The notes: generated by a model from the letters alone, not told the origin. 64,000 nucleotides of DNA from Paraburkholderia unamae (GCF_003268775.1 NZ_QLSU01000001.1:248001-312000); one strand, 5' to 3'. Counted from the stretch's first letter, positions 16,409-25,323 are shown. A program made the numbers and translations.

Positions 16409-18322
16409 TCAGGTAGCGGCGCTTTGAGTCGCACCGGCGTTCGCCGGCGCATTTTCCTCACTCCCCGCACGCGTGCAGGGCAGCCACACGGTGAACTCCG
16501 TTCCGCCACCGTCGCACGCCGCTACGTCGATGCGCCCGTGATGCGCTTCGACGATCGAGCGGACAATGGACAGACCCAGTCCCATGCCATGCGGCTTGGT
16601 TGTATAGAACGGCTCGAACAGGCGCCGCACGCCGACGCCACCCAAGCCGCAGCCACGGTCGGCCACGACGAACGCCACGCCGTGCGAGACGCGTTTCGTG
16701 GCGATCGTGAGCACGCGGCTCGCGGGGTCGGTTTCGTGCATGGCGTCCATCGCATTGATCGCGAGATTGAGCACGACCTGCTGAAGCTGGACCGCGTCGC
16801 CCATGATCTGCGCGTCACCGGCCTCGAATTGCGTCTCCACGCCGATGTTGCGCCGTTTCGCTTCCGGGGCGATCAGCTTGAGCGCGCATTGCAGCGCGCC
16901 GTCCAGCGGCTGCGGCTGAAATGCGATGCCCTGTTTTTGCAGCAGGCTGCGCAGGCGTTGCACCACGTCATTGGCCCGCAATGCGTCGCGCTTCACGTCC
17001 GAGAGAATTTCCTCCAGTTCCGTGCCATCGACATGCGAGGCCTTGATGAGCAATTCCGCGGCGTCCGCATTGCTCAGGATCGCGCCAAGCGGCTGGCCCA
17101 CTTCATGCGCGATCGACGCGCTCAATTCACCCACCGTCGCAAAGCGCGCGGCGCGTGCGAGCTCGCCGCGCCGCTCGGTGGCGTCGGCTTCGGCGAGCCG
17201 CCGGTTGCGGCGCTGCGCCAGCAAGGCGACGATCGTGACGGTCTGGGCGAGCAGCACCGCCAGCGCGGCCAGCACCACGCCGCGATACTCGCGGAAAATC
17301 GACCGTGGAAAATCGATCAACCGGCAATCGGCCGGCAACGCCGACATCGAAAGGCCATAGCGCTCCAGTTGCGTCACGTTTGCCGTGCAGCGCGCGGGTA
17401 GCGCCGCGAACGTCAGCCCGTCCATGCGGCCGCGATTGCGCAGGATCGACAGCGCCGCCTCCCCGGTCAGGCGCCCATTCTCCTCGAAGTCATACATGGC
17501 GCCCGCGGTCACGCCGCCATCCAGATACGTCGAATACCACGCGTAAATCGGCGCGCGCGAAGCAGCCACCATGCCCGGCACGAGTTGATAGGGAAAAAAC
17601 CGATGGCCCTCGCGGTCGCGATACATCGTCGTGTAGACCACGGCCGAGCGGTTGTCGAGCTGCGAGAGCCGCTGCTCGATCTCGTGGATGGACAGGCCGC
17701 GCCAGATATCGACCGACGACCACCGGCGGCCGCGCGTAGCCGCGGCCTCGACCACGCGGTCGATGAACGAATAGTCCGTGTCGCTCGTGCCCCCTACCAC
17801 CACGAGCCGATTGGCGTCCGGTTGCAGCGCCTCGGCAATGGCCAGCGTCTTTGCAACGTCGATGGGAAACGGCACGCGCGCAAAGCCGGCGGGCAGCGGG
17901 TTCTGCTCGAACCATTTTTCCGGCACGCTGGTGAGCAGTACGGGCGCGCCGGGCCAGAGTTGCGCATGGTATTTCAACGCGAAATCGGCGGCGTGGTTGC
18001 CTATGCCCACCACCAGATCGACGCGCTGATCCGCATACTTCTTCTTCATCAACGCAAGGAATTCGGGCGTGAGATCCTCTGCGCCGAAACGAAAGCCGTC
18101 GAGCGCGTCGAGAAAGACCTCCGCGCCGTGCGGCATGGACGTTTCCAGCAGGCTTCTGATCGCTCTGATCTGCACCAGCGCAGCGGGCTGAATGGGGTCG
18201 GTGCCGGTGAGGATCACCACGCGCACCGGCTCCGCCGCTAGCGCGGCCGTCGAGGCAACGAGCAGGAACGCCGCCATGACGACGGCCATCCCGTAGCGGA
18301 GCACGGCGAGCACGCCATGCAT
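16409..18322 (-). CDS. Histidine kinase with ABC-type solute-binding periplasmic sensor
   Basis: Membrane-bound sensor kinase, 637 aa from ATG 18322; the start could also be ATG 18289. A hydrophobic N-terminus (MAVVMAAFLLVASTAALAAE) is followed by a periplasmic domain of about 310 residues of the ABC_sub_bind type (VVILTGTDPIQPAALVQIRA; LVVGIGNHAADFAL; LVVVGGTSDTDYSFIDRV). A membrane helix at about 347-370 leads into a short coil and the kinase core: H-box His406 in SASIAHEVGQPLG, N-box LNLAINAMDAM, and G-boxes DRGCGLGGVG and GMGLGLSIV. No PAS or HAMP domain is evident. Nearby genes for a FixJ-like regulator upstream and a receiver-only protein downstream are its likely partners. Confidence 0.85.
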   Translation of the reverse strand: MHGVLAVLRYGMAVVMAAFLLVASTAALAAEPVRVVILTGTDPIQPAALVQIRAIRSLLETSMPHGAEVFLDALDGFRFGAEDLTPEFLALMKKKYADQRVDLVVGIGNHAADFALKYHAQLWPGAPVLLTSVPEKWFEQNPLPAGFARVPFPIDVAKTLAIAEALQPDANRLVVVGGTSDTDYSFIDRVVEAAATRGRRWSSVDIWRGLSIHEIEQRLSQLDNRSAVVYTTMYRDREGHRFFPYQLVPGMVAASRAPIYAWYSTYLDGGVTAGAMYDFEENGRLTGEAALSILRNRGRMDGLTFAALPARCTANVTQLERYGLSMSALPADCRLIDFPRSIFREYRGVVLAALAVLLAQTVTIVALLAQRRNRRLAEADATERRGELARAARFATVGELSASIAHEVGQPLGAILSNADAAELLIKASHVDGTELEEILSDVKRDALRANDVVQRLRSLLQKQGIAFQPQPLDGALQCALKLIAPEAKRRNIGVETQFEAGDAQIMGDAVQLQQVVLNLAINAMDAMHETDPASRVLTIATKRVSHGVAFVVADRGCGLGGVGVRRLFEPFYTTKPHGMGLGLSIVRSIVEAHHGRIDVAACDGGGTEFTVWLPCTRAGSEENAPANAGATQSAAT

Positions 18323-18728
18323 CGGATCGCCGCAGACAGCAGTCGATCGGTCTCCAGGCTCGGCGCGCAGCAAAGCATGTATCTCCTCTTCAGACCAAAC
18401 GCGGAATGCACGACTGAATCGCTCCAACGCTTTGTCTCTAATATTGGTTATTTGCGAAACACCGGCTGCGTGGATTTCACGCTTCGCCAATTCAATCCGG
18501 CTGCGGGAATCAGGTTAGCAGAAAGGTACGTGCGCCGGGTTGCCTTGCGCGCTTTAAACACCAGACATGAATGAGCGGAATATCGTGATTCTTTCGATGA
18601 ATGCTGCGAACGCAAATCGGCGTATCGGATTCAAATGAATGCAAATCACCTGACATCGCCGTCACCAGGCAAAACCGGGCGGCGCATGGATTCGATTGCG
18701 AACAAGTCATAGCGGCCGCGCACGCGCG
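18323..18728. other. Intergenic gap between kinase and FixJ-like regulator
   Basis: A 406-bp stretch with lower GC in places, lying between two minus-strand genes. It probably carries the kinase promoter. No gene, repeat or terminator is convincing; a 66-codon frame at 18510-18710 has no family resemblance. Confidence 0.5.
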
Positions 18729-19337
18729 CTACGCCGCCAGTAACAGCCCTTGAGCGCAGCACAACAGTTCCGCGAGCGAATCCGCGCCGAACTTGCGCAT
18801 GAGATCCGCGCGGCAGCTTTTGATCGTGCGCTCGGACAGCCCCAGTTCCGCAGCGATCTGCTTGTTGCGCAAGCCCGCCACGATGCCCCTCAACACGGTG
18901 CGCTCGCGATCGCCGAGCTTGACCCCGCGCGTGGGCGCGGGTTGCGCTTGCGGTTCTTCCACACCCTGATGGAGCGCGGCTTCCAGCGCATCCAGCAGGG
19001 TTTGCCGCTCGAACGGCTTGACGAGGAAATCCACGGCGCCGGCCTTCATGGCCTGCACGGTCCTGGGGACGTCGCTATACGCGCTCATGAACACGACCGG
19101 CAGCGTGCGCGGCTGGCGCCGCAGCGCCTGCTGAAGGTCCAGACCGCTCGGGCCGCCCAGTTCCAGATCGACCAGCAGGCAGCCGTCCCATTCTTCGGGT
19201 TCGCTCACGAGAAACTCCCCGGCCGAAGCGTAGTCCCGGACCGAATAACCCGCGCATTTAAGGAGCCGTTTTAGCGCCAACCGCATCGATTCATCGTCTT
19301 CGACAACATGAATCATTTTCGTCGAATCGCTATTCAC
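18729..19337 (-). CDS. FixJ/NarL-type response regulator
   Basis: Two-domain transcriptional regulator, 202 aa. The receiver has VVEDDES, phospho-acceptor Asp57 in GCLLVDLELGG, VVFMSAYSD and FLVKPF. The LuxR-type helix-turn-helix is LGDRERTVLRGIVAGLRNKQ, then IAAELGLSERTIKSCRADLM. GTG at 19337 is taken as start because GGAGCGAAATT precedes it at good spacing; the later ATG at 19316 has no clear ribosome site. It is the most upstream gene of a minus-strand group with the histidine kinase, receiver-only protein and channel, and is their likely output. Confidence 0.85.
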   Translation of the reverse strand: MNSDSTKMIHVVEDDESMRLALKRLLKCAGYSVRDYASAGEFLVSEPEEWDGCLLVDLELGGPSGLDLQQALRRQPRTLPVVFMSAYSDVPRTVQAMKAGAVDFLVKPFERQTLLDALEAALHQGVEEPQAQPAPTRGVKLGDRERTVLRGIVAGLRNKQIAAELGLSERTIKSCRADLMRKFGADSLAELLCCAQGLLLAA

Positions 19338-20180
19338 AATTTCGCTCCAATTCCGGTAGTCAACCCGCATGCAATGGGTTATAGCAATTTCCCGGGCAGC
19401 CTGTTTTCTGACTGCGCCGAAACAAGGGAAAAAGCGGTTTTTCCTACGCAGCGCGCATAGCGCATAGCGAATAGCGCGGCAAATGAAATGGAGAATGCGC
19501 GAACGCGATTGCAAACATTGCGCGGCAGCGGCGCGGATTGCCCTTAAGGGCAACATCGTTGCCCCGTCTACCGATGGCGAATCCGGATCGCCGCTCCGAT
19601 ACTGAATGCCGGCAAGCGGCTGACGGGCGCGCCATGCCTGTGCGCCGCTCTCGCTCGACGTTTGCGCCCACACAGACCCACGCCCCGACTGATCATGGTC
19701 CATTCCGCACCGGCAGCGAGCAACGACGCGCGTGACACCGCTTTGCCCGCCATGCACCGCATTCCCGGCGGCCCCTTCCTCGTGGTCTCCAATCATCACG
19801 ATCCGGAGGAAGCCCCTGCGCACACGGTGCGTTCGGGAATCGCCGCTCGCGGCGGCCTGGAGGGCGCGAAGTTCGTCCGGAGCGACTAACTTGCGCCGCA
19901 CGGCACGCAGATGGCCAATACGCGGCCAGGCGAGTTTCCGTGGCAAAACCTGCGGGAATGGACAAGCGACCGGCACCAGAACCACGGACCGTATCCGCGG
20001 CCACGCAGGTCATTAGCAGTCCGAATAGAGAGGGGATCCTGCCGAAATGGCATCTCGCTGACTGGGTTGGGATTGCCGTGGCCGCGCTCGGCGCATTTGC
20101 GCTCGGGTCGCTCGTGCTAGACTGAGCGATTCCTTCGGGCGCCACATTGCATTGCGCCTCGAATCATCCGGACACGCCGC
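19338..20180. other. 843-bp stretch with no convincing gene
   Basis: It begins with an AT-richer regulatory-looking part (19338-19560) upstream of the FixJ-like regulator. The rest has GC typical of coding DNA, but no frame resembles a known family. The only suggestive item is a short frame ending at 20125 whose last 22 residues (DWVGIAVAALGAFALGSLVL) could form one membrane helix; it has no clear start or ribosome site. It may be a decayed gene or a long leader of the CadD-like gene. Confidence 0.45.
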
Positions 20181-20759
20181 GTGACTGACATTTCGCTTGC
20201 AATCGTCTCGGCCACCCTGGCGGCCTTTGCGGCGACGAACATGGATTCCGCCGCGCTCATGCTGGCGTTCTCCGCAGACGCGCGTCCATTCAAGCTGTTT
20301 GTGGCTTTCGTCGCAACGGGCGCCGCCGTGGTGGCGGCAAGCCTGCTTATCGGCCTCGCGGCCAGTTCGGTGGCGATCCCTTCGAGATACTTCGGGGTCG
20401 TGCCGTTGTCGATCGGACTCGTTCAACTCGCACAGGGCACGAAGCGGCGCACCGCGCAAACACAGCCGCAGGCACAGCCACAAGCGCAGCCCGTCGTTCT
20501 CCCCACGCTCTCGATGGGTGTGATGATTTCGGCATTTCTTTCGGTCAGCACCGACAACCTGTTGATCTTCTCCGCGATGCTCGCGAGACATGGCGCGGGC
20601 GTCGCGCCCTGGACAAGCGCGCTGCTGGTCGTGCTCTATGTGCTGATGGGACTGCTGGGCGCCTGGGCCGGAAGCAAGCTTGTCAGCCTGAACGCGAGAT
20701 TTCGCTCATTGGCGCCCGCCGTCACCGCCTGCGTTGGATTGACCACGCTTCTCGCGTAG
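20181..20759 (+). CDS. CadD/LysE-superfamily-like membrane protein
   Basis: Predicted inner-membrane protein, 192 aa, five to six hydrophobic segments. The first helix contains AAFAATNMDSAALMLAFSAD, resembling the ATN-x-D segment of CadD-type cadmium-resistance proteins, and a second similar element, SAFLSVSTDNLLIFSAMLAR, occurs in the second half, giving the two-fold pattern of LysE-like exporters. A Gln/Pro-rich cytoplasmic loop (TQPQAQPQAQP) joins the halves. The start is GTG at 20181 with a poor ribosome site. Metal-ion efflux is inferred from family resemblance only. A terminator follows about 130 bp downstream. Confidence 0.55.
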   Translation: MTDISLAIVSATLAAFAATNMDSAALMLAFSADARPFKLFVAFVATGAAVVAASLLIGLAASSVAIPSRYFGVVPLSIGLVQLAQGTKRRTAQTQPQAQPQAQPVVLPTLSMGVMISAFLSVSTDNLLIFSAMLARHGAGVAPWTSALLVVLYVLMGLLGAWAGSKLVSLNARFRSLAPAVTACVGLTTLLA

Positions 20760-20831
20760 CGTCACGCTCACACCGCAACCGTCGCCTCCGCCCTGTCCGT
20801 TCTGATAGGTGCGCATCGCAACGGTGCGCGT

Positions 20832-20916
20832 TACAGTGGGACTTGAGGGTGGTCTCCGGGCCCTCTGTGCATGTCTCCTCAGCTCTGAAACCCGCCTTGT
20901 GCGGGTTCTTTTTTTG
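20832..20916 (+). ncRNA. Candidate small RNA or structured 3' UTR
   Basis: Between the CadD-like gene and its terminator is a compact structured segment: a stem GAGGG (20845-20849) with CCCTC (20861-20865), a short single-stranded CTCCTCAGCTCTG stretch, then a terminator hairpin with a seven-T tail. TACAGT at 20832-20837 could be a -10 box, but no good -35 is present. The layout fits an Hfq-type sRNA or the 3' UTR of the gene upstream; the choice cannot be made from sequence. Confidence 0.3.
20889..20916 (+). terminator. Rho-independent terminator
   Basis: Stem AACCCGC (20889-20895) and GCGGGTT (20901-20907), 5-nt loop, followed by CTTTTTTT. It is oriented for the plus strand and faces the end of the minus-strand dehydrogenase gene. 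Confidence 0.85.
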
Positions 20917-20953
20917 TCCGCCCACACCGCCGGCCGGCGATGCATGGCGGCGA

Positions 20954-21982
20954 TCATCCCCGGGATGGACTTTCGCAAGCCGCCTCGTTTGCCGAGTGAT
21001 AACGCGGGGCGAGTTCCAGATGCTCCAGCAGTCGCCCAAATTCGCCGAGCCGACGCTTCACGTAGGCGGGCACCTCGACGTCCGCGTAATCGTAGAAGCC
21101 CTGGCCGTCGCGAAGGCCGTCGCGCCCTTCCTCCATATGGCGGGCGACGATGGCGGCCGGTTCGAAGCGCGCATCGATTTCCTTCGCAAGGTAGCGCGAC
21201 GCGTAATAGAGAATGTCGCAACCGCCCCAGTCGATAAACTCAAGCAAGCCGAGAACCGAAAAGCGCAGGCCAAAGCCCGTGCGCACGGCTGTGTCGATGT
21301 CCTGCGCGCTCGCCACGCCCTCCTCCACCATGCGCGCCGCCTCGTTCATGACGAGCGCCTGGAGGCGCGGCACGATGTAGCCCGCCGACGGCGCGCACTC
21401 CACGGGCACCTTGCCGACGCGCCGCAGCAGGTCCTTGAGCCGCGCGACAACCGCTTCGTCGGTGGCGTCGCTGCGGCTGATCTCCACGAGCGGCATCAAA
21501 TGCGCGGGGTTGAGCCAGTGCGCATTGACGAGGCGCGGCGCATGCGTGACCATCCTTTGCAGATCGGTGACAAGGAACGTCGATGTCGTGGACGCGATCG
21601 TCGCCCCGCTGCCCACGTGCGCGCATAGCCACGCAAACGCCGCCTCCTTGGCCGCCATCACTTCGGGCACGGCCTCAAACACGACCTCGCAGGCGGCCAG
21701 TGCCGCCGCCCCGCCCGCGCGATCGAGCACGTCGACGCGTGCAAGCGCTTCACCGGCCTGGCGCGCATCGATGCGCCCGAAGTCGACCTGGGTCTGCAAG
21801 TGCCGCCCGATTTCGCCCAGCGCCGCCGCCGCGAATTCCGCGCGCGCAAGTGCGTCGCGCTCCTTGAAGTCGATGAGCGTCACGCGCAGTCCCGCGAACG
21901 CGAACGCCAGGGCGATGCCTTGCCCCATGCGCCCCGCGCCGAGCACGTGGATATGCTTGATTGCGCCGGCGTCTTGCGTCAT
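20954..21982 (-). CDS. 3-hydroxyacyl-CoA dehydrogenase family oxidoreductase
   Basis: Cytoplasmic NAD-dependent dehydrogenase, 342 aa. The N-terminal Rossmann fold has HVLGAGRMGQGIALAFAFAG, then VIFEAVPE-like CEVVFEAVPEVMAAKEAAF. The catalytic region is VNAHWLNPAHLMPLVEI, and the C-terminal dimerisation domain starts AGYIVPRLQALVMNEAARMV and includes FIDWGGCDILYYASRYLAKE. The last phrase points to a subgroup acting on small hydroxyacids or carnitine-like substrates rather than beta-oxidation, but the substrate is not certain. Its ATG (21982) overlaps the stop of the upstream opine dehydrogenase gene within ATGA, so the pair is translationally coupled. Confidence 0.8.
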   Translation of the reverse strand: MTQDAGAIKHIHVLGAGRMGQGIALAFAFAGLRVTLIDFKERDALARAEFAAAALGEIGRHLQTQVDFGRIDARQAGEALARVDVLDRAGGAAALAACEVVFEAVPEVMAAKEAAFAWLCAHVGSGATIASTTSTFLVTDLQRMVTHAPRLVNAHWLNPAHLMPLVEISRSDATDEAVVARLKDLLRRVGKVPVECAPSAGYIVPRLQALVMNEAARMVEEGVASAQDIDTAVRTGFGLRFSVLGLLEFIDWGGCDILYYASRYLAKEIDARFEPAAIVARHMEEGRDGLRDGQGFYDYADVEVPAYVKRRLGEFGRLLEHLELAPRYHSANEAACESPSRG

Positions 21983-23082
21983 GCGAGCCCCCGCGTGAGC
22001 AGTTCGCGCATGGCCTCGCGCGAGAGCGAAGCCAGCCCGAGGTTTTCCAGCGTGCGCCCCTCGCCGTACAAGTCTCGCTCCGACACCGCGCTCGCAATGC
22101 TCAGGAGTCCTTGCGCCACCGGCGTCGGCACACCGGCCCAGCGCCCGGCCGATACGATGAAGGAAAGACCGAGGCGCGTGTCTTCGAGCATATAGCGATG
22201 CGTCTTCAAGTCGATCTTCTCGCGCCAGTCGCCGCTGTCCGTGAGCTTGCCGTGCGCGCCGCGTCCATACATCCACTCGTCGCCTTCGCTCGCGTAGTGA
22301 TCGGCCAGCGGAAAATGCGGCGCGCCGTAGCCAAGCGCCTCGCGCACCGCCACGCGCTCCGCGTCCAGCGCATTGGTCACGCGCCGAATCGACGACTGCG
22401 TGCCTTCGTTGTGAATGTCCCACGCCTCGAAATGCTCCAGCGGCCCCGCGTTCATCATGATGAGCGGCGGATGGATCACCGGACCGGCATTCATGAGCGC
22501 GCCGCTCAGCGCGTCCTCCAGAGGCTCGACGCTCGGGTAGCCCTCCTTGAGCACGGAAAACGCCCACTCGGCCGATTCTGCCGGGAATACGCCCGTGGGC
22601 AGGCGCGTGGCATACGCGCTGATCACCACGTCGTTCTCGCCGTGGCGACGCACGAGATACGGCAGCGTGCCCGTTTCCGCGAACGCCACGCGCGCGTGGT
22701 TGCCGGCGTCGGCCATCGCCTTCGCAAACACGTAGCTGCCGAACGTGCCCGGCGGCAGATAGACCACCTGCCCGTTCGCGAGATGCGGCGCGAGTTGGGC
22801 CGCAAGCGATTCGTGCGTGGTAGAGGGCAGCGGAATCACGATCAGTTGCGCCTCTCGCACCGCGCCGGCGAGATCGTCGACCAGCCGGATCGCGCCGCGC
22901 GCGTCGCCCACCGGCACGCGGCGCTTGCCGCGCCAGTCCTTCACGTTCAGCTCGCCCAGTGCGCGCAAGCGCGCGCTTTGCGCCGCGTCGCGCCGCCACC
23001 ATGTCACGTCGTGGCCCTTTTCGAGCATGTCGATCGCCGCCGCAAAGCATCCGTGCCCGCCACCCAGTACGCTGACCTTCAT
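21979..23082 (-). CDS. NAD/NADP octopine/nopaline dehydrogenase family protein
   Basis: Predicted opine-type dehydrogenase, 367 aa, which would oxidise or form an N-(carboxyalkyl) amino acid. The N-terminal motif VSVLGGGHGCFAAAIDMLEK binds the nucleotide. The middle holds LPPGTFGSYVFAKAMADAG, and the C-terminal opine dehydrogenase domain contains GPVIHPPLIMMNAGPLEHFE with the family's conserved His. GGAGGCGAACA precedes the ATG at 23082. It overlaps the downstream hydroxyacyl-CoA dehydrogenase gene by 4 bp and is divergent from an AraC/LysR pair across 226 bp, which suggests an inducible catabolic operon for an amino-acid-derived compound. Confidence 0.8.
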   Translation of the reverse strand: MKVSVLGGGHGCFAAAIDMLEKGHDVTWWRRDAAQSARLRALGELNVKDWRGKRRVPVGDARGAIRLVDDLAGAVREAQLIVIPLPSTTHESLAAQLAPHLANGQVVYLPPGTFGSYVFAKAMADAGNHARVAFAETGTLPYLVRRHGENDVVISAYATRLPTGVFPAESAEWAFSVLKEGYPSVEPLEDALSGALMNAGPVIHPPLIMMNAGPLEHFEAWDIHNEGTQSSIRRVTNALDAERVAVREALGYGAPHFPLADHYASEGDEWMYGRGAHGKLTDSGDWREKIDLKTHRYMLEDTRLGLSFIVSAGRWAGVPTPVAQGLLSIASAVSERDLYGEGRTLENLGLASLSREAMRELLTRGLA

Positions 23083-23308
23083 TGTTCGCCTCCATGTGCA
23101 ATACCGTCGAGCGTAAAGGCGCGGGCCGTCCCTCGCGCTTCAACACGCGCAAGCGCTGTTCAACTCCGGCAACACAATTGCGGCAAGCATGCGGGCGGCG
23201 CGTCGCGTACGAGGGTGGTATGAGGGTGAATCCGTTCTTGCGCAGACTTATTGACCATCGGATCATAGGCGCCGAGGCTCTCTGCCGTCACTTCGAGGCC
23301 ATTGAACG

Positions 23309-24301
23309 ATGGACATTGCGATTCCCCGCAAACACAGCAACCGGCTCGGCGCAACGCGTGCGCGCGAGGACGTCGAACGCGAAGTGGCCAAGCTGCTTTG
23401 CGAGCACCGCATGGAAGTGTCAGGCCGCGAGCCGCTGAACGCCGAACTGTATGGCGTCGCGATGCATCGTGCGAGCCTGCTGGAACTCTGCTATGGGCGA
23501 GAAACACATATCGACGCGGGCGAACTCGACGGCCATTACCTCTTTCGCGCGACGCTCGCGGGGCGCTCCGAACTGCAATCGGGCAACGAGCGCGTGTCGC
23601 TCTCGGCAGGCAGCCTGAGCGTGTCGTCGCCATCGCGCAAGAGCCGCATCAGCACCGATACCGCGTGCCGCAGCCTGCTGCTGCGCGTGGATCGCGCCGC
23701 GCTCGAAATCAAGCTCGCCGACATGCTGCAAAGCTCGCTGCGCCGCCCGCTCGTGTTCGACCTCGAAATCGGCCGCACCCATAGCGGGGCCGCCGCATTC
23801 CATTCCACGCTGCGCTATTTGTGCAGCCTGTGCGAGCAGATCGAGGCGAGCGCGCGCGACAGCCTGCTCGGCCCCGAACTCACGCAGTGGCTCGCCACGC
23901 TGCTGCTCACGCAGTTGCCGCATTCGTACAGCGAAACGCTCGCGCGCGGCGCGAAGCCGCCGCTGCCCGCGCATGTGAAGCGCGCGCGCGAGTATATCGA
24001 CGCGCATCTGGGCGAACCGCTCGCCGTCGCCACGCTCGCGCAAGCGGCGGGCGTTTCGCCGCGCACGCTGCAAAACGGCTTCAGCCAGTTTCTCGACCAG
24101 TCGCCCGCCGACTATATTCGCGAGCGGCGCATCGAAGCCGTGCATCGCGCGCTGAAAGCGGACCCCGAGCGCAGCGTGACCGACGTGCTGCTGGAACATG
24201 GCGTGCACAGCTTCGGCCACTTCGCGAAAGCGTATGCGCGCCGCTACGGCTATCCGCCTTCGGCCACCGCACGATGCGGCGCGCGACGAGCGCTTTCATG
24301 A
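23309..24301 (+). CDS. AraC-family transcriptional regulator
   Basis: DNA-binding regulator, 330 aa. The N-terminal part (about 25-200) is an AraC-binding-like effector domain with LLELCYGRETHIDAGELDGH. The C-terminal DNA-binding domain has two helix-turn-helix motifs: EPLAVATLAQAAGVSPRTLQ and SVTDVLLEHGVHSFGHFAKA, ending YARRYGYPPS. It faces the dehydrogenase operon across 226 bp and overlaps a LysR gene downstream. It is a likely activator of the divergent operon. Confidence 0.85.
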   Translation: MDIAIPRKHSNRLGATRAREDVEREVAKLLCEHRMEVSGREPLNAELYGVAMHRASLLELCYGRETHIDAGELDGHYLFRATLAGRSELQSGNERVSLSAGSLSVSSPSRKSRISTDTACRSLLLRVDRAALEIKLADMLQSSLRRPLVFDLEIGRTHSGAAAFHSTLRYLCSLCEQIEASARDSLLGPELTQWLATLLLTQLPHSYSETLARGAKPPLPAHVKRAREYIDAHLGEPLAVATLAQAAGVSPRTLQNGFSQFLDQSPADYIRERRIEAVHRALKADPERSVTDVLLEHGVHSFGHFAKAYARRYGYPPSATARCGARRALS

Positions 24302-25323
24302 GCCATTCCGGCGATTACGCAGCGCCGCCAGGCGACGAACCCGCCGACGCGCTGCGCGTGCAGGATCTCGACCTGAACCTGCTCAAGACGTTCAACGCGG
24401 TGTATGCCGAAAAGCACGTTGGCCGCGCGGCGCTGCGCCTTGGCATCACGCAGCCTTCGGTGAGCCATGCGCTGGGCCGCCTGCGCCTCCTGTTTCACGA
24501 CGCCCTCTTCGTGCGCACGGGCGGCGGTGTCGAACCCACGCCGCGCGCGCAACGCCTCGCGGCCTCGATCGATCGCGCGCTCGCCATTCTGCAAGCCGTG
24601 CTCGACGAAGGCGCGCAGTTCTCGCCCGCCACGTCGCGCCGCACCTTCCGGCTGCACATGAGCGATTTCGCGGAAAGCGCGTTCCTGCCCACCTTGATGC
24701 GCGAACTCGACGAACGCGCGCCAGGCGTCGTGATCGAAACGCTGCATATCGAAGAGAACCAGTTCAACGTGGCCGTGGAATCGGGCCGCGTGGACTTCGC
24801 CATGGGCCATTTTCCCCACGCGTTCACGCATTTCCATCGCAGCGAGTTGCTCCAGGAGCGCTACGTCCTGATGATGGCGCGCCGCGTGGCCGAGCAGCAC
24901 GGGCTGGACGATCACTTCGTGCTGGACGGCGCGGCGCCGGCGGCGTTGCAGTTCATCGCCGTGAGTTCTCACCCGCAAGCGGCGGCCCTGCTGGAGCAGC
25001 ACGGCCTCGCTGCGCGCGTGCGCGTTGCCGTGCCGAACTTCATGGTCGTGCCCGCCATTCTGTATCGCTGCGACTATGCGCTGATCCTGCCGAGAACCGT
25101 TGCGCGCGCATTCGCTCCGCTCGGGGAGATGGCGGCCTTCGAAATCGCCGACGCGGCCACCTGGCCCGTCAACGCCTACTGGCATCGGCGCTTCGACGCC
25201 GACCCCGGCCACCGCTGGCTGCGCGCGCTCCTGATGGAGCTTTTCCGCATCGGCACACGCGAGCCTTATGAGAGCTGGCTCGCGATCCCGCCCAATCTGA
25301 AGCCGCCCGCGTTGATCGCTTGA
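24298..25323 (+). CDS. LysR-family transcriptional regulator
   Basis: LysR-type regulator, 341 aa from ATG 24298, which overlaps the AraC stop within ATGA. The winged helix-turn-helix is LDLNLLKTFNAVYAEKHVGR, AALRLGITQPSVSHALGRLR, close to the NahR/NodD branch. The effector domain starts RRTFRLHMSDFAESAFLPTL and ends WLRALLMELFR. Coupled translation with an AraC gene implies co-expression. The first 20 residues before the DNA-binding domain are longer than usual; a later start is possible. Confidence 0.85.
   Translation: MSHSGDYAAPPGDEPADALRVQDLDLNLLKTFNAVYAEKHVGRAALRLGITQPSVSHALGRLRLLFHDALFVRTGGGVEPTPRAQRLAASIDRALAILQAVLDEGAQFSPATSRRTFRLHMSDFAESAFLPTLMRELDERAPGVVIETLHIEENQFNVAVESGRVDFAMGHFPHAFTHFHRSELLQERYVLMMARRVAEQHGLDDHFVLDGAAPAALQFIAVSSHPQAAALLEQHGLAARVRVAVPNFMVVPAILYRCDYALILPRTVARAFAPLGEMAAFEIADAATWPVNAYWHRRFDADPGHRWLRALLMELFRIGTREPYESWLAIPPNLKPPALIA

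Noticed and set aside
18323..18490. N-terminal extension of the sensor kinase to an ATG at 18490
   Set aside because: The added 56 residues precede a normal signal-like start and have no family similarity; the shorter form is preferred.
19940..20125. 61-codon plus-strand frame with a hydrophobic C-terminus before the CadD-like gene
   Set aside because: No ribosome site, a low-complexity first half and no family; kept only as a remark in the gap description.
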